Below, piece after piece: positions 47,150 through 56,694 of a DNA stretch of 64,000 nt (positions are counted from its first letter, which is position 1; each line of letters starts with the position of its first letter). The stretch spans positions 44,351 to 108,350 of the forward strand of contig CANGUG010000011.1 in the NCBI GenBank assembly GCA_947457075.1, read 5' to 3'. Under the pieces are notes generated by a model. It did not search any database. It was not told the DNA's origin and saw only the letters and a program-made list of their open reading frames with translations. The DNA comes from Bacteroidota bacterium. GTDB taxonomy: Bacteria; Bacteroidota; Bacteroidia; Chitinophagales; Chitinophagaceae. Made by a program: the position numbers and the translations under genes.

Positions 47150-47218
47150 AACTGATCTTTTGATTGAATTTATTTCAATAACATGCAGAAAAATAAATAG
47201 ACCTATATAAACAACTAA

Positions 47219-47243
47219 TCCCAACCGTGTTTGACAGTTGGGA
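47219..47243 (-). terminator. Hairpin after rpsO
   Basis: Seven-base arms (tcccaac / gttggga) with an 11-base loop, 24 bases after the rpsO stop. The T-run on the minus strand is weak, so this may be an attenuator or a processing site rather than a full terminator between rpsO and pnp. Confidence 0.45.
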
Positions 47244-47267
47244 CAGCTATTATAAGTAGTTCTTGAA

Positions 47268-47540
47268 TTATTTTCTTAAGCCTAATTTTTCAATTAGCGC
47301 GCGGTAACCAGTAAGGTTATGTTTTTGTAAATAAACCAATAAACGCTTACGCTGACCCACCAATTGCATTAAACCTCTTTGAGTGGAATGGTCTTTGTGG
47401 TTTGTTTTCAAGTGACCTGAAATGTGCGCAATACGTTGAGTTAACATAGCAATTTGTCCTTCGATAGAACCTGTGTTAGTTGCTTTGCCACCAAATTCAG
47501 CAAAAATGCTTGCTTTCTTTTCTTTTGTTAGTATAGACAT
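47268..47540 (-). CDS. rpsO: 30S ribosomal protein S15
   Basis: 90-residue primary 16S rRNA-binding protein of the small subunit. The whole S15 pattern is present: TGSIEGQIAMLTQRIAHIS, HLKTNHKDHSTQRGLMQLVGQR in the usual place, and KRLLVYLQKHNLTGYRAL. The ATG at 47540 gives the standard MSILTKEKK start; eight codons upstream are leader. The leader holds a hairpin at 47557 that might be its autoregulatory site. Confidence 0.97.
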   Translation of the reverse strand: MSILTKEKKASIFAEFGGKATNTGSIEGQIAMLTQRIAHISGHLKTNHKDHSTQRGLMQLVGQRKRLLVYLQKHNLTGYRALIEKLGLRK

Positions 47541-47556
47541 TTTAATCTTCTTTTTT

Positions 47557-47575
47557 GTGACCAACTATTGGCCAC
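47557..47575 (-). promoter_or_regulatory. Hairpin in the rpsO leader
   Basis: Eight-base arms (gtggccaa / ttggtcac in mRNA sense, one G-U pair beside G-C pairs) with a three-base loop, 17-35 bases before the start codon. S15 in other bacteria represses its own mRNA by binding leader structures with G-U/G-C steps, so this is a plausible autoregulatory element. Confidence 0.4.
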
Positions 47576-47599
47576 GGTTTTTTTCTTTTATTTCGGCTG

Positions 47600-47633
47600 C
47601 AAAGATAAGGGGAAAAGGGCTTATCCTAATCAA
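47600..47633 (-). promoter_or_regulatory. Bacteroidota-type promoter for rpsO
   Basis: On the minus strand TTG (47633-47631) and TATCTTTG (47607-47600) are separated by 23 bases, a good -7 and a slightly distant -33. It overlaps the end of lolA and would give a leader of about 55 bases containing the hairpin. Confidence 0.45.
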
Positions 47634-48249
47634 TTATTTCCACGTTTTTTGGGTATTTTGCCTTGTTGAACTGAAAAATATTGTCCGCAAAGGGGGAAGC
47701 GAAATTGATTGATACCACATTTACTTCGGTAATATTGTTGCTTTTATCCAAAATACGGGCAGTAGAAAGGGCCGATTTGGTCTTATCCACCACCAAAGTT
47801 ACTTTTTGAAAATTTTTGCGTCTATCAATAGGTGATAATTCGATAGTAGCCTTCGTGGCATCCTGACTTAACAGCTTGAAATTGAAGTCCTTATCGTAGC
47901 TACCTGATAATAATTTTTGTGGACTTAGGGTTTGGTCTGACTCTGCAACACTGGACTTAGAAATGGTGCTTAATCCGTCAAAATTGTAAATATTTAACCC
48001 ATCGCAAGTAATTTCAACAGCCCCTTGCTTTAACAGGTACTTATCCCCCTTCATCTTTAAATTGATTTGTTTGGTTCCTAATGCTTTGCCTTTATTGTTT
48101 TTTGAAACCAATTGAAGACTCACTAAAATGCCCTTCGCTTGCTTTACTTTAGCCCCTACTTGGTCTAAAATGGCCTTCGCAGCTGGATCTTTTTGGGCTT
48201 GAACACTTGTAAAAACAAGTAAAGATGTTAAAAAAAGTAGATATCTCAT
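47626..48249 (-). CDS. LolA-like outer membrane lipoprotein carrier
   Basis: 207-residue periplasmic protein of the LolA family, which ferries lipoproteins from the LolCDE complex to the outer membrane. Signal peptide MRYLLFLTSLLVFTSVQAQ, then the half-barrel domain: AKAILDQVGAKVKQAKGI, LKMKGDKYLLKQGAVEITCDG, and DKSNNITEVNVVSINF. The ATG at 48249 is chosen over 18 in-frame codons upstream. Bacteroidota usually have a LolA-like protein without LolB. It lies 127 bases downstream of ftsK on the same strand. Confidence 0.85.
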   Translation of the reverse strand: MRYLLFLTSLLVFTSVQAQKDPAAKAILDQVGAKVKQAKGILVSLQLVSKNNKGKALGTKQINLKMKGDKYLLKQGAVEITCDGLNIYNFDGLSTISKSSVAESDQTLSPQKLLSGSYDKDFNFKLLSQDATKATIELSPIDRRKNFQKVTLVVDKTKSALSTARILDKSNNITEVNVVSINFASPFADNIFQFNKAKYPKNVEIID

Positions 48250-48376
48250 TGTAAATGAATAAGGTATATGGTTGAAAAAGTTGGACAAAAATAAGTAATC
48301 CAAGTTTAATTATTGAATTAAGTCATTGTCCATTTTACATTAACAACCTATTTACCAAATTGTTAACCTTTCGAGC

Positions 48377-50983
48377 CTATAAATTTTGAAGGAAATCGTG
48401 CAATTCAACATCTGTCTTGTACAAAACCTCTCTAGGCTTACTCCCCTGACTTGGCCCTACGATACCTGCTGACTCTAGTTGATCCATTAATCGTCCAGCT
48501 CGGTTATAGCCTAATTTCATTCTTCTTTGAATTAAGGAGGTAGATCCTTGCTGTGCACTTACAATGAGTTTAGCTGCATCTTCAAACAAAGGGTCCCTTT
48601 CATTTGGATCAAAAGCGCCATTCACTTCCATATCTTTCTCATCCATATACTCCGGCAATAAAAAGGCCTGAGGATATCCTTTTTGCTCAGAAATGAATGA
48701 ACATACGCGGTCCACTTCAGGGGTATCAACAAACGCACATTGTAAACGCGTTATTTCACCATTATAGGAAACCAGCATATCTCCTTTACCAATTAACTGC
48801 TCGGCACCACCTGCATCTAAAATGGTACGGCTATCAATTTTACTAGATACCTTAAAGGCGATACGTGCTGGGAAATTGGCTTTAATTGTTCCTGTAATAA
48901 TATTTACAGAAGGTCTTTGTGTAGCAATGATTAAGTGTATTCCAACCGCGCGCGCTAACTGTGCTAAACGAGCAATTGGCATTTCCACTTCCTTGCCTGC
49001 AGTCATAATTAAATCGGCAAACTCATCCACTACCAACACAATGAATGGTAGATATTGATGTCCTTTTTCTGGATTTAATTTTCTTGAAGTAAACTTATCA
49101 TTGTACTCTTTAATATTTCTACAACCTGCTTCTTTTAATAAATCATATCGATTGTCCATTTCAATACACAAGGCATTTAATGTATTGATTACTTTTTTTG
49201 TATCAGTGATAATGGCATCTTCCTCTCCAGGCAATTTTGCCAAGAAATGTTTTTCAATCACACGATACAAACTCAATTCTACTTTTTTAGGATCCACTAA
49301 CACAAACTTTAATTGCGAAGGATGTTTCTTATATAATAGGGAAACTAAAATTGCATTTAATCCAACTGACTTTCCTTGACCAGTCGCACCCGCCATTAAT
49401 AAGTGAGGCATGCTTGCTAAGTCAACAATAAAGTTTTCATTGTCAATTTTTTTACCAATCGCAATAGGCAATGAGTAGGTACTTGTTTGGAATTTTTCAC
49501 TCGCTAACAAAGTTTTCATACTTACCACTGACTTACGAATATTTGGCACTTCAATACCAATAGTTCCTTTACCTGGAATGGGTGCAATAATACGTATGCC
49601 CAAGGCAGCTAGGCTTAAAGCAATATCATCTTCCAAATTTTTGATACGACTAATTCGTACACCAGGTGCTGGAACAATCTCATATAAAGTTACCGTTGGT
49701 CCAACAGTGGCAGCAATACGTTGTATGGCAATATCATAATTTTTTAGGGTAGCAATAATTTGATTCTTATGCAATTCCAATTCCTCTGGATCCTGTACAA
49801 TTTTTTCAGAGCCATGTGTCTCTAATAAATTAATGGAAGGATACTTGTAATTTTTTAAATCCAATGTTGCATCAAACTTCGTTGCTAAACTACCAATGGA
49901 AGCAATTGACACCACTTCTTCTTCCACCCCTTCATTAACTTCTAAGTCTAGGTCTTCTAAAAGTTCATCATCAAGGTCTTCTTCCTCTTCTTCCTCTTCT
50001 TCCTCCGCTTCTTCCTCGTTCATTGCCAATGCAGCATGATCTTGCATTTGAGCATTGAGCTCCTGTGCATGATTAATTTCGGTAGCATGCTCGGTCACTA
50101 ATGTAGGCGCTAATTCGTCTATCAATAGCTTGGCTCCTACATCTCCCACGATGCCCTCATTTTCATCCTCCTCAGGCATAATTACCGAAATGCCATTTTC
50201 ATTCGTATCATTTTTTAATCGATTGCCCGTTGATATTTGTTCTTCCGATGCAACAGGTGCAGGGTTGTTTAAATCCCATTCCTGTCTAATGGCAGGGGTA
50301 TCTGGAATAATCAAGGTTGCTTCCTCCTCAATAGCTACTTTCTTTTTAGGAAGTAAAAAATCAAAATTGGGCACTGTAAAAGTTGGATTGAACCTCCAAA
50401 TAAAATAGGTGAAACTTGCCCCGATTAATAAAGCAGCGGTACCAAAATTGCCAACCATCTTCACCAACCAAGCACTTGAATACTCCCCTACTGCACCGCC
50501 CCAGGAGAAGCTGGCCCCTTTTGTAACAAATGCAATACTTGTACTTAACACCAATAAACCAGTAATAACATATTTAACATTTCTCCAAATACTAAAAATT
50601 GGTTTGGTAAAAAATAAATTCACCCCCACCACAAAAGTAAAAACACATAATAAATAGGCAGCAAGTCCAAATCCGTTGAAAACAATTTGATAAGCAATAA
50701 ATGCACCTGTATATCCTAATTGATTATGCACTTTTACATCATCACTTGAAAATAAAATGGTTCTCCATAGCTGAAGTTTATCTTGGTCCTCCTGCCATGT
50801 AAATAAATAGGAAGTGAATGCTACAAATAAAAAAATAGTGAGTAGTAATACGACTGCACCTGCAATTTTTGAAGTACGTTCGTCTTTCACTACTTCTGTT
50901 ACATTAACGGAAGCTTCCTTGTCAGGATTTAAAGCTTCCTCACTTATTTTTGGTTCTTTTTTTCTTTTAAGCGTATTTGCCAT
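48377..50983 (-). CDS. ftsK: DNA translocase FtsK
   Basis: 868-residue septal DNA pump. Four or five N-terminal helices (residues about 38-195) anchor it. A linker of about 170 residues follows with a very acidic stretch at 323-358 (over ten Glu in a row with one Ala). The alpha/beta motor has Walker A GATGQGKS at 532-539 and VDEFADL as Walker B. The C-terminal gamma domain reads RRMKLGYNRAGRLMDQLE, which recognises orienting sequences (KOPS). Length is normal for Bacteroidota. The linker is shorter than in E. coli. Confidence 0.95.
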   Translation of the reverse strand: MANTLKRKKEPKISEEALNPDKEASVNVTEVVKDERTSKIAGAVVLLLTIFLFVAFTSYLFTWQEDQDKLQLWRTILFSSDDVKVHNQLGYTGAFIAYQIVFNGFGLAAYLLCVFTFVVGVNLFFTKPIFSIWRNVKYVITGLLVLSTSIAFVTKGASFSWGGAVGEYSSAWLVKMVGNFGTAALLIGASFTYFIWRFNPTFTVPNFDFLLPKKKVAIEEEATLIIPDTPAIRQEWDLNNPAPVASEEQISTGNRLKNDTNENGISVIMPEEDENEGIVGDVGAKLLIDELAPTLVTEHATEINHAQELNAQMQDHAALAMNEEEAEEEEEEEEEDLDDELLEDLDLEVNEGVEEEVVSIASIGSLATKFDATLDLKNYKYPSINLLETHGSEKIVQDPEELELHKNQIIATLKNYDIAIQRIAATVGPTVTLYEIVPAPGVRISRIKNLEDDIALSLAALGIRIIAPIPGKGTIGIEVPNIRKSVVSMKTLLASEKFQTSTYSLPIAIGKKIDNENFIVDLASMPHLLMAGATGQGKSVGLNAILVSLLYKKHPSQLKFVLVDPKKVELSLYRVIEKHFLAKLPGEEDAIITDTKKVINTLNALCIEMDNRYDLLKEAGCRNIKEYNDKFTSRKLNPEKGHQYLPFIVLVVDEFADLIMTAGKEVEMPIARLAQLARAVGIHLIIATQRPSVNIITGTIKANFPARIAFKVSSKIDSRTILDAGGAEQLIGKGDMLVSYNGEITRLQCAFVDTPEVDRVCSFISEQKGYPQAFLLPEYMDEKDMEVNGAFDPNERDPLFEDAAKLIVSAQQGSTSLIQRRMKLGYNRAGRLMDQLESAGIVGPSQGSKPREVLYKTDVELHDFLQNL

Positions 50984-51058
50984 AGTAACAAATATAAGTT
51001 ATCCCAATAGGAAGAAAAAGGATTTTAGCCCAATGTGTAAAATTGAAATCCTTACCAA

Positions 51059-51472
51059 TTACTTATCCACTTTATGGAGCAGTACGATCCTAGCCCAGGC
51101 GGCCCAACCCAACATAAAGCTTAAACCACCCATGGGGGTGATTGGACCCAAAATACGCGCTAAACCAGAAGTGGAATTGGAAAGCAATACCAACCCATAC
51201 AATGAACCGCTAAATAAAAATATACCTACAATGAAAAAACGAGCAACCCAAAGCAGCTGTTTTTTATCAAACCCCAACTGTTGTTTTACATCACCATACA
51301 ATGCTAAACCCACTAATGCAAGTGCATGTATCATTTGATACCTTACTCCTGTTTCAAAGGTTTGTAATTGATGGGGTTGAACGATTGACTTTAGTGCATG
51401 GGCGCCGAAAGCGCCGAAAAGCACCGACAACAAAGCCATTAAAATCCCCCAAAGTAATATGCTACGCAACAT
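51059..51472 (-). CDS. DUF423 family membrane protein
   Basis: 137-residue inner-membrane protein with four helices, of family DUF423. Signature segments: LSVLFGAFGAHALKS near the N-terminus, ETGVRYQMIHALALVGLAL, FLFSGSLYGLVL and LGPITPMGGLSFMLGWAAWA. Function unknown. Its start overlaps the aroK end by 11 bases, so it is co-translated with aroK. Confidence 0.88.
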   Translation of the reverse strand: MLRSILLWGILMALLSVLFGAFGAHALKSIVQPHQLQTFETGVRYQMIHALALVGLALYGDVKQQLGFDKKQLLWVARFFIVGIFLFSGSLYGLVLLSNSTSGLARILGPITPMGGLSFMLGWAAWARIVLLHKVDK

Positions 51473-51980
51473 GTTTTTGAATTATTTTCTTTAACCCCGC
51501 TTCTGTTATTTGACCACTGGTTAACCTGTAATGTGCTTGTTGGTAAAACGGAGTGCGCTCTAAAATTTTATTTTGTAAAAATTCGGGCAATGCTGCATCA
51601 TCAATACCTGCAATTAAGGGCCTATGTGCTTTTTCAGGGATTAATCTTTGGGTTAACACATCAATTGATTCGTCCAACCAAATGACAATCCCCTCTTTTT
51701 TCATGAAGTTCATATTGTCTTGACTGCATGGCGTTCCGCCACCTGTTGCCAAAACATATTTTTTCTTTTCTTTAAACCACCTTAATAATTTGGCTTCTGT
51801 TTTTCTAAAATAATCCTCCCCATCCTCTGTGAATATTTCTGCAATAGTTTTTTCTTCATTCATTTCAATTAAACTATCCAAATCATATCCTGCTGATTTA
51901 ATCCATTTGGAAATCTTCTTTGTCCAATATGATTTACCCGCCCCCATCATTCCAATTAAAAAAACTTTCTCTGCTGCCAT
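51462..51980 (-). CDS. aroK: Shikimate kinase
   Basis: 172-residue kinase of the aromatic amino acid pathway, phosphorylating shikimate at O3. Walker A GMMGAGKS is at residues 10-17, the substrate-binding Asp in GYDLDSLIE, DGEDYFRKTEAKLL, and the glycine-rich ATGGGTPC. The adenine loop and lid (RPLIAG) are present. Normal length. Overlaps the DUF423 gene. Confidence 0.95.
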   Translation of the reverse strand: MAAEKVFLIGMMGAGKSYWTKKISKWIKSAGYDLDSLIEMNEEKTIAEIFTEDGEDYFRKTEAKLLRWFKEKKKYVLATGGGTPCSQDNMNFMKKEGIVIWLDESIDVLTQRLIPEKAHRPLIAGIDDAALPEFLQNKILERTPFYQQAHYRLTSGQITEAGLKKIIQKHVA

Positions 51981-52016
51981 AAACCTCCAATAAAAATCAA
52001 TTTAAAAAAGCACCCA

Positions 52017-53201
52017 TTACTTAAATGCATTCAACCCTGTGATGTCCATTCCGGTAATCAATAAATGTATATCATGCGTTCCTTCATAAGTAATTACGCT
52101 TTCTAAATTCATCATATGACGCATAATGGAATACTCTCCTGTAATCCCCATGCCACCCAACATTTGACGCGCATCTCTTGCAATTTGAGTTGCAATTTCA
52201 CAGCTATTTCTTTTAGCCATACTAATTTGCGCAGGAGTGGCTTTCCCTTGATTCATTAAAACGCCTAATCGCCATACCAATAATTGACCTTTGGTAATTT
52301 CAGTAAGCATTTCTGCTAATTTTTTTTGTTGTAATTGGAAGCCAGCAATTGGTTTTCCAAACTGAACACGCTCCATGCTATACTTAAGTGCGGTATCATA
52401 ACAATCCATGGCTGCTCCTAAAGTACCCCAAGCAATGCCATACCTTGCTTTACTTAAACAACCTAATGGACCTTTTAATCCAATTACATTGGGTAATATA
52501 TTTTCCTTTGGCACTTTTACATTGTCAAATACCAATTCGCCAGTAGCACTTGCTCTTAAACTCCATTTATTATGTGTAGTAGGGGTAGTGAATCCCTCCA
52601 TTCCTCTTTCTACAATCAAGCCTACAATTTTACCTTCCTCATTTTTTGCCCACACCACTGCAACCTGCGCAAACGGGGCATTGCTGATCCACATTTTTGC
52701 ACCATTCAAAATAACATGGTCTCCGGCATCTTTAATATTAGTAAGCATCCCTCCTGGATCGGATCCATGGTTGGGTTCGGTTAAACCAAAACAACCCAGC
52801 CATTCACCAGAAGCTAGTTTAGGTAAATATTTTTTCTTTTGTTCCTCACTTCCATAAGCATGAATGGGATACATGACTAATGAACCCTGAACACTTGCTG
52901 TACTGCGTACACCACTGTCCCCTCTTTCTAACTCTTGCATCATAATACCATAACTGATATAATCTAATCCTCCACCCCCATACTCGACAGGAACGGTTGG
53001 ACCAAAACAACCTATATCACCCAGTTGTTTTATGATTTGTTGAGGGAACTCCGCTTTTTGGGCATAGTCCTCTATGATGGGAGAAATTGCTGTTTTTACA
53101 TAATCACGCACTGCTGATCTTACCATTAAATGTTCCTCACTCAATAATTCATCTAACTGATAATAATCGGGCGATTCAAACAAATCCATTCTTACTGCCA
53201 T
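52017..53201 (-). CDS. Acyl-CoA dehydrogenase, glutaryl-CoA dehydrogenase type
   Basis: 394-residue FAD enzyme of the acyl-CoA dehydrogenase family. The N-terminal domain, middle beta-domain (CFGLTEPNHGSDPGGMLT) and C-terminal helices are all present. The catalytic base is the Glu at about 373 in YEGTHDIH, the form found in glutaryl-CoA dehydrogenase, and RASATGELVFDNVKVP supports the same group. It would oxidise and decarboxylate glutaryl-CoA to crotonyl-CoA in lysine and tryptophan breakdown. Another short-chain acyl-CoA substrate is possible. Stands alone on the minus strand. Confidence 0.88.
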   Translation of the reverse strand: MAVRMDLFESPDYYQLDELLSEEHLMVRSAVRDYVKTAISPIIEDYAQKAEFPQQIIKQLGDIGCFGPTVPVEYGGGGLDYISYGIMMQELERGDSGVRSTASVQGSLVMYPIHAYGSEEQKKKYLPKLASGEWLGCFGLTEPNHGSDPGGMLTNIKDAGDHVILNGAKMWISNAPFAQVAVVWAKNEEGKIVGLIVERGMEGFTTPTTHNKWSLRASATGELVFDNVKVPKENILPNVIGLKGPLGCLSKARYGIAWGTLGAAMDCYDTALKYSMERVQFGKPIAGFQLQQKKLAEMLTEITKGQLLVWRLGVLMNQGKATPAQISMAKRNSCEIATQIARDARQMLGGMGITGEYSIMRHMMNLESVITYEGTHDIHLLITGMDITGLNAFK

Positions 53202-53286
53202 AACTTCATTTTTTTAGGTAAACAATACAGCTCAAAGATAACTATAAGTACCTAAAAAAAGTATATTTACAAATACAATCCATTGA

Positions 53287-54471
53287 ATGAGAAAAGTCCT
53301 TACCCACTTAAGTTTTTATGTTTTAATTGCAATTATTGCTGGCATTTTCATTGGGATGTATGCGCCTGCAAGGGCCATTCAGCTAGAACCCATTGCTAAA
53401 TGGTTCATAAATATCATAAAAGGCTTCACCTTCCCCATTATTTTTTTAACCGTTAGTTTAGGGATAGCCAGTATGGGGGACTTAAAAAAAGTAGGTCGAA
53501 TTGGAGTAAGATCCCTTATTTATTTCGAAGTGGTGAGTACGCTTTCGTTGGCTATTGGAGTGCTGGTGGCCTTATGGTTAAAGCCTGGCAATATTAATAA
53601 GGAGGGATTGCAAATGCAGGACCCTTCTAAATACACCAAAGCAATTGATTTTGATTTATTATCCATAATTGGTCAAAACACCAATTTGCAGGTTTTATTA
53701 GCTGCCATCCTATTGGGCTTTGTGTTGAATTATCTTCCAAAAAGGGAAGTATATGTGCACCAATTAGGGAAAATAACACAGGTTGTTTTTATTGGATTGA
53801 AATATGTAATGTATTTAGCACCCCTTGCTGCATTTGGTGGTATGGCATTTGCAATTGGTAAGTATGGATTGAAAACCATTATTCCACTAGGAAAATTAAT
53901 GGGCACGATGTATATGACAATGGCCCTATTTATTTTTGTCATTCTGGGGCTCATTTTACAATATTATCGACTTTCCATTTTTAAATTATTAGGCAATATC
54001 AAGGAAGAGTTATTAATTGTATTTGGCACTTCCTCCTCTGAGCCAGCAATGCCTTCTTTAATGAATAAATTAGAAAAGATGGGTTGTTCCAAATCGGTGG
54101 TGGGCTTGGTAGTTCCAACTGGTTACTCTTTTAATTTAGATGGTACTTCTATTTACCTTTCTATGGCAGTTATATTTATTGCACAATTATACAATGTGCA
54201 ATTAAGTAGTGCTGAAATTATCACCATGTTGTTGATTTTGATGTTAACTTCAAAGGGAGCTGCAGGCGTTACTGGAAGTGGCTTTATTGTATTGGCTTCT
54301 ACCCTCGCTTCCATGCCTCAAATACCAATTGAAGGCTTAGCTTTTTTATTAGGGATAGATAAATTTATGAGTGAAGCACGCGCCATTACCAATATCATTG
54401 GAAACAGTGTAGCCACTGTGGTAATTGCCAAAATGGAAGGAGAAACCATCCATCATATTCAACAGCAATAA
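53287..54471 (+). CDS. Dicarboxylate/amino acid:cation symporter
   Basis: 394-residue member of the DAACS (GltP/DctA) family, importing glutamate, aspartate or C4-dicarboxylates with Na+ or H+. The re-entrant hairpin motif TSSSEPAMPSLMNKLEKMG, the NLDGTSIYLSM helix (NMDGT-type cation site) and MLTSKGAAGVTGSGFIVLA are clear. The substrate arginine position in the last helix, near SEARAITNIIGNSVATVV, points to an acidic substrate. A sequence resembling a -7 box (TATATTTA) lies 24 bases before the start. Convergent with pyrF. Confidence 0.92.
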   Translation: MRKVLTHLSFYVLIAIIAGIFIGMYAPARAIQLEPIAKWFINIIKGFTFPIIFLTVSLGIASMGDLKKVGRIGVRSLIYFEVVSTLSLAIGVLVALWLKPGNINKEGLQMQDPSKYTKAIDFDLLSIIGQNTNLQVLLAAILLGFVLNYLPKREVYVHQLGKITQVVFIGLKYVMYLAPLAAFGGMAFAIGKYGLKTIIPLGKLMGTMYMTMALFIFVILGLILQYYRLSIFKLLGNIKEELLIVFGTSSSEPAMPSLMNKLEKMGCSKSVVGLVVPTGYSFNLDGTSIYLSMAVIFIAQLYNVQLSSAEIITMLLILMLTSKGAAGVTGSGFIVLASTLASMPQIPIEGLAFLLGIDKFMSEARAITNIIGNSVATVVIAKMEGETIHHIQQQ

Positions 54472-54507
54472 GGCCCTATTTTTAGTGCGTGAAATAATTT
54501 TCCTTCA

Positions 54508-55311
54508 TTACAATAAACCCTTCATTTCCGTAGCATAATCACTAGCTGCCATTGCTGCTTTTTCGGCGAAGTCAGTTCCGCTGCTTGCAAATATGACGGC
54601 CCTACTTGCATTCACCAGTAAACCTACTTCATTGTTTTTTCCGTAATGAGTTACATCCCTTAAACTACCTCCCTGTGCCCCCACACCCGGCACCAATAAA
54701 AAGTGATTGGGAATTATTTTACGAATACCTACAAAGTCTTCGGCTTTGGTTGCCCCCACTACAAACATTAATTGATCAGCGGTACCCCAACCCGCTACCT
54801 GCTCAATAACAGATTCATATAAAAAATGTCCGTTTGCTAATTTTTGTTGTTCAAAGTTTTTACTCCCCTCATTGGAGGTTAAGCCCAATACAATGGTACA
54901 TTTATTTTGGTAGGCCAAAAATGGATCAATACTATCCTTTCCCATATAGGGCGCTACAGTAATGGCATCAAAAGGCAATACTTCAAAAAATGTTTTGGCA
55001 TATTGTGCCGATGTGTTTCCAATGTCTCCTCGCTTTGCATCCGCAATGGTAAAATGTGTGGATGGAATATGCGATAGTGTTTCCTCCATGGCTTCCCAAC
55101 CCTTTACTCCTTGTGACTCATAAAATGCAGTATTCATTTTATAACTCACGCAATATGGCGCTGTGGCATCAATGATTGCTTTATTGAAAGCAATCACCCC
55201 TTCCTTAGTTTTAGGCAAATGTGCAGGCAGTTTTTCAATATCCGTATCCAAGCCCACACATAAATAGGAATGCTTTGCAAGAATTTGTTGAACCAATTTA
55301 TTTTTTGTCAT
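54508..55311 (-). CDS. pyrF: Orotidine 5'-phosphate decarboxylase (type 2)
   Basis: 267-residue decarboxylase that makes UMP from OMP, the last step of pyrimidine synthesis. Length and layout fit the type 2 subfamily: LCVGLDTDIEKLP at the N-terminus, catalytic ADAKRGDIGNT (Asp-Lys-Asp network), and VPGVGAQGGSLRD at the phosphate site. Only five bases separate it from the GH13 gene upstream, so the two are co-transcribed although their roles differ. Confidence 0.95.
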   Translation of the reverse strand: MTKNKLVQQILAKHSYLCVGLDTDIEKLPAHLPKTKEGVIAFNKAIIDATAPYCVSYKMNTAFYESQGVKGWEAMEETLSHIPSTHFTIADAKRGDIGNTSAQYAKTFFEVLPFDAITVAPYMGKDSIDPFLAYQNKCTIVLGLTSNEGSKNFEQQKLANGHFLYESVIEQVAGWGTADQLMFVVGATKAEDFVGIRKIIPNHFLLVPGVGAQGGSLRDVTHYGKNNEVGLLVNASRAVIFASSGTDFAEKAAMAASDYATEMKGLL

Positions 55312-55316
55312 ACTCT

Positions 55317-56639
55317 TTATTTTTGGTCATATACGAAAACATTATATCCCCAAGCAGGTAAATTTAATGTTCGAATATTTTTGGTGTTTTTACCCGAAAA
55401 AATTTCAGTATAATTTTTACCATTGGGTAAGGATGCATCAATTTTTACATTGGCTGCCTTATCCGTTAAATTTAAAACAACTACTACATAAGCGTCTCCA
55501 TTTTTTCTTGAATAGGCCATGACTTGATTGGGCAAATTCACTTTTAAACGTTCGAAAACAGCATTCTCCTTAAATGCAGCATTGCTTGTTCTTAAATTTA
55601 ATAAGGTTTTGTAAAAGGGCGCTCTTTCATATTTACTAAAACCCATGGAATCTTTTTCAAAGAAGGCCACCGCCCTTAACACGGGTTCTTCTTGGCCACT
55701 ATACACGAGTGGCATGGCTCTATTGTAGGTTTGCGTGAACACCGCAAATGGCGCATGTGATTTACCTGGCATGGTTTCATAGTCGGCCTTGTTCCAGGAA
55801 TTTTCGTCATGGTTGCTGGTAAAATATAATCTCCATGCTCCTTTTTCAAAGGAAGTATCAATTTTATGCAACACGGTATCTAAAGAAAGTACATTTTTTT
55901 TCCCAGCAGCAATATCCACCATGGTATGAAACTCTTGCCAACTATAGGTAGCATCAAAACCAGTAGTATGTAATTTTGGATCATCTGCTTCGGCTAAAAA
56001 AAATAAATTACGTTCCTTTTTTAAAGCGGGAATACATTTATTCCAAAAACTATAAGGAACCCCCCAAGCCACATCCACCCTGAACCCATCAATGGCGGTA
56101 TTGTTGATCCAATATTTCATAGCATTAATCATACTATCTTCCATTACTGGATTGTTAAAATTTAACTCACGGGTATCCGACCAATCGGCTGTATAAATAG
56201 CTTTACCTGTGCTATCTCTTTCATAAAAATCTAAATGTGTTTTTAACCAAGGATGGTCCGCCCCACTATGATTGGGCACCCAATCAATAATCACCTTCAT
56301 GCCTAAATTATGTGCTGCAGTTACAATATGATTAAAGTCATTTAAAGTCCCAAATTCTGGATTCACTTCGGTATAACTTGCCACGGCATAATAGGATCCC
56401 AATGTTCCTTTACGCCCTTCTTTTGAAATAGGCTGCAAGGGCATGAACCATAGCGTTTTTACCCCCATTTTTTGTAAGCGAGGCAAATGTTTTGCAAATG
56501 CATTTAAGGTTCCCTCTTTGGTAAATTGACGAATATTTACTTCATATATATTTCCCTGCTCCATAAAGTCAGGGTGCTTTTGTTGTGCATTAACATTGAT
56601 ATTGGCAAGCAAGGCCAAAGCAAGGATCATTTTTTTCAT
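55317..56639 (-). CDS. Periplasmic GH13 alpha-amylase family protein
   Basis: 440-residue glycoside hydrolase of family GH13. Signal peptide ends VNAQ near residue 19. The (beta/alpha)8 barrel holds all four GH13 regions: DWVPNHSG at 119-126, nucleophile D189 in DGFRVDVAW, acid/base E217 in FFLAEADD, and transition-state D278 in SNHDEN. A small C-terminal beta-domain follows. It should cleave alpha-1,4-glucans in the periplasm; the exact product is unknown. Glucan use in this genome also includes the phosphorylase at 28659. Divergent from the lipoprotein gene at 56695. Confidence 0.92.
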   Translation of the reverse strand: MKKMILALALLANINVNAQQKHPDFMEQGNIYEVNIRQFTKEGTLNAFAKHLPRLQKMGVKTLWFMPLQPISKEGRKGTLGSYYAVASYTEVNPEFGTLNDFNHIVTAAHNLGMKVIIDWVPNHSGADHPWLKTHLDFYERDSTGKAIYTADWSDTRELNFNNPVMEDSMINAMKYWINNTAIDGFRVDVAWGVPYSFWNKCIPALKKERNLFFLAEADDPKLHTTGFDATYSWQEFHTMVDIAAGKKNVLSLDTVLHKIDTSFEKGAWRLYFTSNHDENSWNKADYETMPGKSHAPFAVFTQTYNRAMPLVYSGQEEPVLRAVAFFEKDSMGFSKYERAPFYKTLLNLRTSNAAFKENAVFERLKVNLPNQVMAYSRKNGDAYVVVVLNLTDKAANVKIDASLPNGKNYTEIFSGKNTKNIRTLNLPAWGYNVFVYDQK

Positions 56640-56694
56640 AAACAGCTTTTTTGGACGACCAAATTTAACATTAATAATTGGCTTAACTTTGGGT

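Noticed and set aside
49929..50015. Acidic stretch in ftsK as a possible frameshift or sequencing artefact
   Set aside because: The reading frame is intact on both sides, and acidic, variable linkers are normal in FtsK.
52408..52857. 149-codon reading frame opposite the acyl-CoA dehydrogenase
   Set aside because: Fully antisense to a conserved gene with intact catalytic motifs; no recognisable protein pattern.
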